This document shows positions 1 to 5,334 of a DNA stretch of 6,079 nt, piece after piece. Source of the DNA: Pseudarthrobacter sp. (lineage in GTDB: Bacteria > Actinomycetota > Actinomycetes > Actinomycetales > Micrococcaceae). A program made the position numbers and the translations under genes. Where the stretch lies: contig JABFWC010000135.1 in the NCBI GenBank assembly GCA_013362385.1, forward strand, positions 1 to 6,079, in the 5' to 3' direction. Positions within the stretch are counted from its first letter, which is position 1. Each line of letters starts with the position of its first letter. The notes under the pieces are model-generated. The model searched no databases. It saw only the letters and a list, made by a program, of their open reading frames with translations, and had not been told where the DNA came from.

Positions 1-820
1 GGGCGACAGTGTCTGGGGTGCCCGTCCTGCCCGCACCATCGCCCGGCCAGGACTGAGAAGCCCGGCCGCCCTCGCGCTGCGGTTACAGGCAGGATCAATC
101 ATCGGCTGGAGCCTGGGCGCACTGGCGCTGGGCCTGCTGGCGGGGTCCCTGGGGAAGGCAATCGCCGCCGCAGACACGGCCAACAGCGACGTCACCGCCG
201 CGCTCCGGGCGATCCTGCAATCCCAGGGCACGTCCCTGACCCAGCTCCTGGTCTCGGTGCTGTTCTCGATGGTGGGAATCCTCGCTGCCACCTGCGCGCT
301 CCAGGCCGTCATCCGGATGCGCCAGGAGGAGGTTGCCGGAACCGCCGAGCTCCTGCTCGCCGCGCCGGTGGGGCGGGTACGGTGGCTCACCGGTTACCTG
401 GTCCTCGGAACCGCCGCCGTGGTGCTGGTCATGGTCCTGGCGGCGCTGGGCACCTGGGCAACGCTGTCAGGTGCCGGGGATACCTCCATGGATGCAACGG
501 CTATCTGGCAGACGGCCGCTGCGCAGTTGCCTGCGGCGCTGATCTACCTGGCCGTTCCGGCGCTCGTTTTCGTTCTGTGGCCTGCCGCGACAGTGGCCAT
601 CGGCTGGATCCTGCTGGGACTTGGCGTGGTGTTCGGCATTTTTGGCGGCATGGTGGGGCTGGACCAGAAGATCCGCGACCTCTCTCCGTTCACTCACACT
701 CCCGTCCCGCACGGGGACGCGACGGACTGGAGCGGGGCCTGGTGGATGCTCGGCATCGCCGTCCTCGCAGCAGCACTGTCTGTTGCGGTGATGCGGCGGC
801 GGGAGGTGGGAACGGCATGA
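1..820 (+). CDS. ABC exporter permease, polyketide-antibiotic-exporter type (3' part)
   Basis: Membrane subunit of an ABC-2-type export system; its ATPase partner and N-terminal half would lie left of the window. The frame (first full codon at position 2) is open to the window edge, so the ATG at 257 is internal and not the true start. About 272 residues are visible, probably half of a roughly 530-residue protein. Hydrophobic stretches lie near 95-155, 245-303, 395-466, 539-659 (long enough for two helices) and 743-793. Between the second and third is the segment encoded near 314-383, with RMRQEEVAGTAELLLAAPVG, a conserved cytoplasmic signature of the actinobacterial permeases annotated as exporters of polyketide antibiotics; this is the main basis for the call. 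The substrate cannot be told from sequence. A rare TTA leucine codon is at 83-85. The stop overlaps the regulator start by 4 bp (ATGA, 817-820), so the two are probably co-translated. Confidence 0.88.
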   Translation, partial: GDSVWGARPARTIARPGLRSPAALALRLQAGSIIGWSLGALALGLLAGSLGKAIAAADTANSDVTAALRAILQSQGTSLTQLLVSVLFSMVGILAATCALQAVIRMRQEEVAGTAELLLAAPVGRVRWLTGYLVLGTAAVVLVMVLAALGTWATLSGAGDTSMDATAIWQTAAAQLPAALIYLAVPALVFVLWPAATVAIGWILLGLGVVFGIFGGMVGLDQKIRDLSPFTHTPVPHGDATDWSGAWWMLGIAVLAAALSVAVMRRREVGTA

Positions 821-1341
821 GTGATTACGCTGTCCCGGCCGATGCGGTGACCGCCGCCGCAGAACGCACGGCCGCAGGGTTCGCCGCGGCCGGATTTCCG
901 AAGATGCCGGCCCGGGCCCTGCTGGCGCTCGTGGCGTCGGAGGACGGGAGCATGACGGCGGCCGAGCTGGGGGAGCGGCTGGGTGCCAGCCCCGCCGCGG
1001 TGTCCGGTGCCGTGCGCTACCTGCAGACGGTAGGTTTCGTGCACCGGGTGTCCAGGCCCGGCAGCCGCCGCGACCTTTATGCCCTGCACGACGACGAGTG
1101 GTACGTGGTGTCGATGCGGAACAGCCCGATCTACGAAAAGCTGGCGGAGCTGACCGATGCCACCGCCGAAACCTTGCCCAAAGGCTCCGCAGCACGGGCG
1201 CGCGTAGCAGAGATGGCCCGGTTCTACCGGTTCCTTAACTCACGCATGCCGGCTTTGCTGGATGATTGGGAGCGCGAACGTGACGCGGCCTCCGCCGGTT
1301 CTGTCCCCGGCGCGGCCGTGTCCCGAAAGGAGGCACCGTGA
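817..1341 (+). CDS. GbsR/MarR-family winged-helix transcriptional regulator
   Basis: A 174-residue DNA-binding protein, likely the local regulator of the ABC exporter it is coupled to. Residues 30-75 form a helix-turn-helix: the TAAELGERLGASPAAVSGAVR stretch (from about residue 47) is followed by a YLQTVGFV helix end. A basic wing follows at 76-90 (HRVSRPGSRRDLYAL). The C-terminal half (95-160) is amphipathic helix, suited to dimerisation, as in GbsR/MarR-type proteins. The ATG at 817 is chosen because it overlaps the permease stop and has a GGGAGG sequence at 801-806. The same frame stays open upstream to 382, but that part only shadows the permease gene. The ligand is unknown. The gene overlaps the corA-like GTG start by 4 bp, so three genes may share one transcript. 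Family call is fairly secure; the target is inferred from position only. Confidence 0.87.
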   Translation: MSDYAVPADAVTAAAERTAAGFAAAGFPKMPARALLALVASEDGSMTAAELGERLGASPAAVSGAVRYLQTVGFVHRVSRPGSRRDLYALHDDEWYVVSMRNSPIYEKLAELTDATAETLPKGSAARARVAEMARFYRFLNSRMPALLDDWERERDAASAGSVPGAAVSRKEAP

Positions 1342-2354
1342 CCATCATTGACAACGCCGTGTACGTGAACGGGCTGCGCACGGAGGACCCGGAGGACCTC
1401 GACGAAACCTACTTCCTGCTGCGGCAGCGCGAGGGCATGGCGTGGATCGGGCTCTACCGCCCCGATGCGGAGGAACTCCAGTCGGTAGCGGAGGAGTTCG
1501 ACCTCAACGCGCTGGCCATCGAGGATGCGCTCGCCGGACACCAGCGGGCCAAGCTGGAGCACTACGGCGAATGCCTGTTCCTGGTACTCCGGCCCGCCAG
1601 GTACCTCGATGACGTGGAGAAGGTGGACTTCGGCGAGATCCATGTCTTTGCCGGCGAAGAGTACGTGGTCACCGTCCGGCACGCGGAGTCCCCGGACCTG
1701 GCCAAGGTCCGCCGCCGTATGGAGTCCATGCCGGAGTTCCTGGCACTGGGACCCGACGCTGTGCTCTACGGAATCCTGGACCAGGTGGTGGACGAGTACG
1801 AGCCCGTGGCCGCCGGCCTGGAAAATGATATCGACGAGATCGAGGACGACCTCTTCGGTGCCGACCCCGACGTCTCCCGCAGGATCTACGAGCTCTCCCG
1901 GCAGGTCATCACATTCCAGCGGGCCACCAGCCCGCTCGTGGGAATCCTGCAGGCGCTGATGTCCGGCACCCCCGACAGGGAGCAGGCCACCGAGCTGCGG
2001 GACCACTACCGCGATGTCCTGGACCACGTCATCCGGCTCAACGAGCGCGTGGCGTCCTTCCGTGCGCTGCTCCAGAACGCCCTGGCGGTGAACGCGGCCC
2101 TGGTGGCGCAGCGCCAGAACGAAGAGATGCAGCGGATGACCCAGTCCAGCTTCGAACAAAATGTGCAGGTCAAGCGCATCTCATCGTGGGCTGCCATCCT
2201 GTTCGCTCCGACGCTCGTGGCATCGATTTACGGCATGAATTTCAGCAACATGCCTGAGTTGACCTGGGCGGAGGGCTACCCCTTCGCCCTGGGCCTGATG
2301 GTGGCCATGGGCCTGGTCCTGTACCTGGCGTTCAAGCACAACAAGTGGATCTGA
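1338..2354 (+). CDS. corA: CorA-family magnesium/cobalt transport protein
   Basis: Inner-membrane pentameric channel family for Mg2+ (also Co2+/Ni2+) uptake; 338 residues, close to the usual 315-370. An acidic soluble N-terminal domain (about 1-150) leads into long charged helices (about 150-280, e.g. around ENDIDEIEDDLF). Two C-terminal membrane helices follow (about 283-298 and 315-332). Between them is the diagnostic YGMNF motif, with GMN at 299-301 (codons 2232-2240), and the MPEL loop at 305-308; the protein ends with the basic tail KHNKWI. Start is GTG 1338, preceded by a strong AAAGGAGG at 1326-1333, only 4 bases upstream, and overlapping the regulator stop (GTGA). Coupling to an ABC permease/regulator pair is unusual for a housekeeping channel. 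Some CorA-like proteins carry Zn2+ or Co2+ or efflux ions, so exact ion and direction are not fixed by sequence. Confidence 0.94.
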   Translation: MTIIDNAVYVNGLRTEDPEDLDETYFLLRQREGMAWIGLYRPDAEELQSVAEEFDLNALAIEDALAGHQRAKLEHYGECLFLVLRPARYLDDVEKVDFGEIHVFAGEEYVVTVRHAESPDLAKVRRRMESMPEFLALGPDAVLYGILDQVVDEYEPVAAGLENDIDEIEDDLFGADPDVSRRIYELSRQVITFQRATSPLVGILQALMSGTPDREQATELRDHYRDVLDHVIRLNERVASFRALLQNALAVNAALVAQRQNEEMQRMTQSSFEQNVQVKRISSWAAILFAPTLVASIYGMNFSNMPELTWAEGYPFALGLMVAMGLVLYLAFKHNKWI

Positions 2355-2396
2355 CGCGCCGCCGGTTTGCCTGGCCCCCGGTGTCCTGACATAGCA

Positions 2397-2426
2397 TTGA
2401 CTGCAGATACTAAGCTTGCTTAGCAG
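2397..2426 (+). promoter_or_regulatory. Candidate sigma-70-type promoter of the NRAMP-like/decarboxylase unit
   Basis: TTGACT at 2397-2402 matches the -35 consensus at five of six bases. Eighteen bases further is TAGCAG (2421-2426), a weak -10 match. It lies in the only sizeable intergenic gap, in a locally less GC-rich patch, upstream of the transporter. A second pair, TTGCCT (2367-2372) and TAGCAT (2392-2397), has a long 19-base spacer. The -10 falls within the TTAGC repeat cluster, so a protein bound there could block RNA polymerase. Placement is by eye. Confidence 0.45.
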
Positions 2427-2443
2427 TTAGCTGGCTTAGCAGT
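2410..2443 (+). repeat. TTAGC repeat cluster, putative operator
   Basis: CTAAGC-TT-GCTTAG (2410-2423) is a perfect 6-bp inverted repeat with a 2-base centre. GCTTAGCAGT occurs twice as an exact direct repeat (2418-2427 and 2434-2443, 16 bp apart start to start), with another TTAGC between them at 2427-2431. The cluster overlaps the candidate -10 of the transporter promoter, the position expected for a repressor site. A metal sensor of the DtxR/MntR type is a reasonable guess given the transporter gene downstream, but no regulator is visible nearby and I cannot assign the site to a family with certainty. Confidence 0.5.
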
Positions 2444-2454
2444 CCATGCTGAGC
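2434..2454 (+). other. Leader hairpin adjoining the Shine-Dalgarno of the transporter gene
   Basis: GCTTAGCA (2434-2441) can pair with TGCTGAGC (2447-2454) around the 5-base loop GTCCA: eight consecutive pairs, one of them G-U in RNA. The stem ends at the base before the GGAG ribosome-binding site (2455-2458). It could act in RNA, altering initiation or mRNA stability, or simply be a third arm of the DNA operator, since its left arm is one of the repeats. No known riboswitch class is recognised. Confidence 0.35.
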
Positions 2455-2458
2455 GGAG
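2455..2458 (+). promoter_or_regulatory. Shine-Dalgarno that selects the ATG at 2466
   Basis: GGAG at 2455-2458 lies 7 bases before the ATG at 2466 but only 1 base before the in-frame ATG at 2460. Normal spacing therefore favours 2466, removing two residues (MF) from the longest possible reading frame. Confidence 0.7.
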
Positions 2459-2465
2459 AATGTTC

Positions 2466-3821
2466 ATGAGTCAGGCCGAAGTTGCTGGGCGCCCCCATGT
2501 TGGCGGCGATGATGCCCCGGAGGGCGCGCAAAAATCCCGTTTGCGCAGGTTGGCTGGCCTCCTCGGACCGGGCATGGTCACCGGTGCGGCCGACGACGAC
2601 CCGTCCGGAATTGCCACCTATGCCAAGGCCGGTGCAGCCTATTCGAACGGCCTGCTGTGGACGGCACCGGTGACACTGCCCATGATGATGGCCGTCCAGG
2701 AAATCTGCGACCGCACCGCACTGGCTACGGGTGAAAGCCTGGGCGCCCTGGCCCGCCGGAAGTTTTCCCGCAAGCCGCGGGTGGTGATCGCCGTCCTGAT
2801 CGTCGCCCTGCTGGTAGGCAATATCCTCAACGCGGCCGCGGACCTGATGGCGATCGGCCAGGGCATGCAGCTGCTGGGCGCCGGCCCGGACCACCTGTGG
2901 AGCGCGGTTGCCGGGGTCGGCATCGCAGCAGCCCTCATGAGCGGATCCTTCGCTGTCATCGCGAAGGTCTTCAAATGGCTGTGCGTCTCGTTGCTGGCCT
3001 ACGTGGCGGTCCTGTTCGTGGCCAATGTCGACTGGCCCGATGTCCTGGCCGGCGTGCTGGGGCTGCAGTTCAGCTTCGCCCCGGAGTACCTCGGCCTGGT
3101 GGTGGCCGTGCTGGGCACCACCATTTCCCCCTACCTGTTCTTCTGGCAGAGCGCCCACCGGGTCCAGGAGCTGCGGGCGGATGACCACGGAGGCGACGAG
3201 GCGGTGGGGCTTAAGCACCGCCCCGACGAGGTGGCCGCCGCCCACAACCTCAAGAAAGCCCGCGCCGACGTGTTCATCGGCATGGTCTTCTCGGTCCTGG
3301 TGATGTTCGCCATCATGGCCGCCACAGCGGCAACCCTGGGGCGGGAGGGCACCGACGTGAACACCGCGGCCGACGTCGCCAAGGCCCTCGAACCCGTGGT
3401 GGGCCCGGCCGCCAAATTCCTGTTCGCCGCCGGGTTCATCGGCTCCGGCATCCTCGGCGTGCCCGTACTGGCCGCCTCGGGAGCGGCGGGGCTGTCGGGC
3501 CTGCTGGGCAAGGACTGGGGCCTGGACCTCAGCCCGCGGCGGGCCCCCTTGTTCTACATCCTGCTGGGTGCCGGGACCGTTGGCGGGGTCATCATCAGCT
3601 TCTTCTCGAACGACCCGATCGGGCTCCTGATCCTCAGCGCCACCATCAACGGCATCGCCGCCGCTCCGTTCCTGATCGTCACCATGCTGATCTCCAGGGA
3701 CAAAGCCATCATGGGCGAATACCGTAACGGCCGGCTCGCCGCCACCCTCGGCTGGACTACCGCCGGCGTCATGGTGGTGGCCGGCAGCATCGGCGTCTGG
3801 ACCACCCTCAGCGGAAACTGA
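2466..3821 (+). CDS. NRAMP (SLC11)-related divalent metal transporter, DPSG variant
   Basis: Integral membrane transporter of 451 residues, of normal family length, with about 11 predicted membrane helices. A short hydrophilic N-terminus precedes TM1, which reads LGPGMVTGAADDDPSGIATY. In classical NRAMP proteins TM1 carries DPGN; here it is DPSG (45-48), keeping the metal-binding Asp but with Gly where Asn is expected. TM6 reads VLGTTISPYLFFWQS, with ISPY at 220-223 replacing the usual MPH, so the metal-selecting Met is Ser and the His is Tyr. Loss of both soft ligands resembles NRAMP-related proteins shown to move Mg2+ rather than Mn2+/Fe2+ (the NRMT type described in Eggerthella lenta). I infer a non-classical substrate, possibly Mg2+, but the name mntH would be unsafe. 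A charged loop lies between TM6 and TM7 (about 232-265). It probably heads an operon with the decarboxylase, 25 bp downstream, under the repeat-bearing promoter. Confidence 0.9.
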   Translation: MSQAEVAGRPHVGGDDAPEGAQKSRLRRLAGLLGPGMVTGAADDDPSGIATYAKAGAAYSNGLLWTAPVTLPMMMAVQEICDRTALATGESLGALARRKFSRKPRVVIAVLIVALLVGNILNAAADLMAIGQGMQLLGAGPDHLWSAVAGVGIAAALMSGSFAVIAKVFKWLCVSLLAYVAVLFVANVDWPDVLAGVLGLQFSFAPEYLGLVVAVLGTTISPYLFFWQSAHRVQELRADDHGGDEAVGLKHRPDEVAAAHNLKKARADVFIGMVFSVLVMFAIMAATAATLGREGTDVNTAADVAKALEPVVGPAAKFLFAAGFIGSGILGVPVLAASGAAGLSGLLGKDWGLDLSPRRAPLFYILLGAGTVGGVIISFFSNDPIGLLILSATINGIAAAPFLIVTMLISRDKAIMGEYRNGRLAATLGWTTAGVMVVAGSIGVWTTLSGN

Positions 3822-3846
3822 CCCACGTACCGAAAGGAAGAATACC

Positions 3847-5307
3847 GTGGACCACAACGAAGCTCCCCTCCTGGACGCGATGGACCGGTACCACCGGCTG
3901 GACCGCTACGGATTCACTCCTCCCGGCCACCGGCAGGGCCGCGGCGCGGATCCGCGCGTGCGCGACATCCTCGGTGCCGACACCTTCCGCGCGGACGTCC
4001 TCGCATCGGGAGGGCTGGATGACCGCTCGTCCTCCGGCGGGTACTTGAAAAAGGCCGAGCAGCTCATGGCCGATGCCGTGGGCGCGAAGCAGGCTTTCTT
4101 CTCCACGTGCGGCAGTTCCCTCTCGGTCAAGGCCGCGGTCCTGGCGGTGGCTGCGGGCAAGGGCGACCTGCTGGTCAGCCGCGACGCGCACAAATCCATT
4201 ACGGCCGGGCTGGTGTTTTCCGGCATCCAGCCACGCTGGATACGGCCCCGCTGGGACCCGAAGCTGCACCTGGCCCACCCGCCGTCAGTGGCGGACGTGG
4301 AGGAGATGTGGGAACGCTACCCGGACGCGGCAGGGGCGCTCATCGTCAGCCCCACGCCGTACGGAACCTGCGCAGACATCTCCGGTATTGCCAAGGCGTG
4401 CCATGACCGGGGAAAGCCGCTGATCGTGGATGAAGCGTGGGGCGCGCACCTGCCCTTCCACGAGGACTTGCCCACCTGGGCCATGAGCGCCGGGGCGGAC
4501 GTCTGCGTGGTCTCGGTGCACAAGATGGGCGCCGGGTTCGAGCAGGGCTCCGTCTACCACCTCCAGGGCGATCTGGTGGATCCCGCCCACCTGTCCGAGT
4601 GTGCCGACCTGCTGATGACCACCAGCCCGAATGCCATCCTGTACTCGGCCATGGATGGCTGGCGCCGACAGATGGTCCAGCACGGAACCGGGCTCCTGGG
4701 CAATGCCCTGGACCTGGCCCGCAGGTTGCGCCGGGAGATCGACGAACTTCCGGGCATCCACGTCCTTGAGGATGAGCTGTTGGCCGCCGAATCCTCGCAC
4801 GACCTTGACCGCCTGCAAGTCCTCATGGACCTCTCCGGGCTGGGTATCAGCGGCTACCAGGCCGCGGACTGGCTGCGGGAACACTGCCGCATCGACATGG
4901 GCCTGAGCGACCACCGCCGCATCATGGCCACCCTGTCCATGGCCGACGACGACGCCTCCGCGCGGCGCCTGGTGGAGGCACTGCGGGCGTTGATCGAGGC
5001 AGCCCCGTCGCTTCCGCGGCCGGCGAAGGTGGACCTGCCGTCGCCGTCAGGCCTTGAACTGGAAACGGTGATGCTCCCGCGGGATGCCTTTTTCGGCCCG
5101 CGCGAGGACGTACCGGCACGGGAAGCGGCAGGCCGGGTGGCGGCAGAGCAGATCACGCCGTACCCGCCCGGCATTCCGGTCATCGTGCCGGGGGAACGGA
5201 TCAACGAGGCCGTCATCGACTACCTGGAGTCCGGGCTCAAGGCAGGCATGGTGGTGCCGGATCCCGCTGATCCGTCACTGGGCACCATCCGGGTGGTCCG
5301 GGAATAG
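3847..5307 (+). CDS. PLP-dependent Orn/Lys/Arg decarboxylase
   Basis: Cytoplasmic fold-type I decarboxylase expected to convert arginine, lysine or ornithine to agmatine, cadaverine or putrescine plus CO2, consuming a proton. At 486 residues it matches the short Bacillus SpeA/YaaO class, not the 700-residue inducible E. coli enzymes. In order: the TPPGHRQGRG N-terminal motif (24-33); the phosphate-binding STCGSS (86-91); RDAHKS with His115, expected to stack on PLP; VDEAWGAH with Asp195 contacting the pyridine nitrogen; SVHK with the Schiff-base Lys226; and the C-terminal-domain signature ITPYPPGIPVIVPGE (about 436-450). All expected catalytic elements are present. Start is GTG 3847 with GGAAG at 3836-3840, 6 bases upstream. 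The 25-bp gap to the transporter has no terminator, so co-transcription is likely. Substrate cannot be decided by eye; arginine or lysine fits this length class best. Actinobacterial copies are often annotated only as class I/II aminotransferase-fold enzymes. Confidence 0.92.
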   Translation: MDHNEAPLLDAMDRYHRLDRYGFTPPGHRQGRGADPRVRDILGADTFRADVLASGGLDDRSSSGGYLKKAEQLMADAVGAKQAFFSTCGSSLSVKAAVLAVAAGKGDLLVSRDAHKSITAGLVFSGIQPRWIRPRWDPKLHLAHPPSVADVEEMWERYPDAAGALIVSPTPYGTCADISGIAKACHDRGKPLIVDEAWGAHLPFHEDLPTWAMSAGADVCVVSVHKMGAGFEQGSVYHLQGDLVDPAHLSECADLLMTTSPNAILYSAMDGWRRQMVQHGTGLLGNALDLARRLRREIDELPGIHVLEDELLAAESSHDLDRLQVLMDLSGLGISGYQAADWLREHCRIDMGLSDHRRIMATLSMADDDASARRLVEALRALIEAAPSLPRPAKVDLPSPSGLELETVMLPRDAFFGPREDVPAREAAGRVAAEQITPYPPGIPVIVPGERINEAVIDYLESGLKAGMVVPDPADPSLGTIRVVRE

Positions 5308-5320
5308 CCGGTGCCCCGGC
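5307..5320 (+). other. Short inverted repeat at the end of the decarboxylase gene
   Basis: GCCGG (5307-5311) and CCGGC (5316-5320) form a perfect 5-bp stem with a TGCC loop, starting on the last base of the decarboxylase stop codon. There is no T tract after it, so it is a weak terminator candidate at best; in such GC-rich DNA it may be chance. Confidence 0.2.
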
Positions 5321-5321
5321 G

Positions 5322-5327
5322 TACAGT
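5322..5327 (+). promoter_or_regulatory. Candidate -10 element for a leaderless menC transcript
   Basis: TACAGT fits the TANNNT -10 pattern and ends 7 bases before the menC ATG (5335), which would place the transcription start at or next to the A of the start codon. No purine-rich Shine-Dalgarno lies in the 27-bp gap. The -35 area (about 5298-5304) matches consensus poorly. Leaderless mRNAs are common in actinobacteria. Confidence 0.45.
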
Positions 5328-5334
5328 AAACGGC

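Noticed and set aside
83..85. TTA leucine codon in the permease as a sign of bldA-like control or gene transfer
   Set aside because: A single rare codon in an otherwise normal GC-rich gene; bldA control is a Streptomyces feature and nothing else here suggests it.
382..816. Upstream in-frame extension of the regulator
   Set aside because: Overlaps the membrane helices of the permease in another frame and translates to a Gly/Arg/His-rich, family-unlike sequence; the ATG at 817 is preceded by an RBS and a stop-start overlap.
1224..2159. 311-codon open frame on the - strand opposite corA
   Set aside because: Lies within the corA-like gene and the end of the regulator; no recognisable motif; explained by third-position GC bias.
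2361..2375. GCCGG-TTTGC-CTGGC hairpin just after corA as a terminator
   Set aside because: Only five pairs, one of them G-U, and no T tract; too weak to call in GC-rich DNA.
2466..3821. Naming the transporter mntH
   Set aside because: The TM1 Asn and TM6 Met/His positions that support Mn2+/Fe2+ specificity are replaced, so the symbol would claim a function the sequence argues against.
2436..3857. 473-codon open frame on the - strand opposite the NRAMP-like gene
   Set aside because: Its composition (rich in His, Gly, Gln, Asp, no membrane or domain pattern) is what the reverse of a GC-rich gene gives; the + strand has clear family motifs, an RBS and a promoter.
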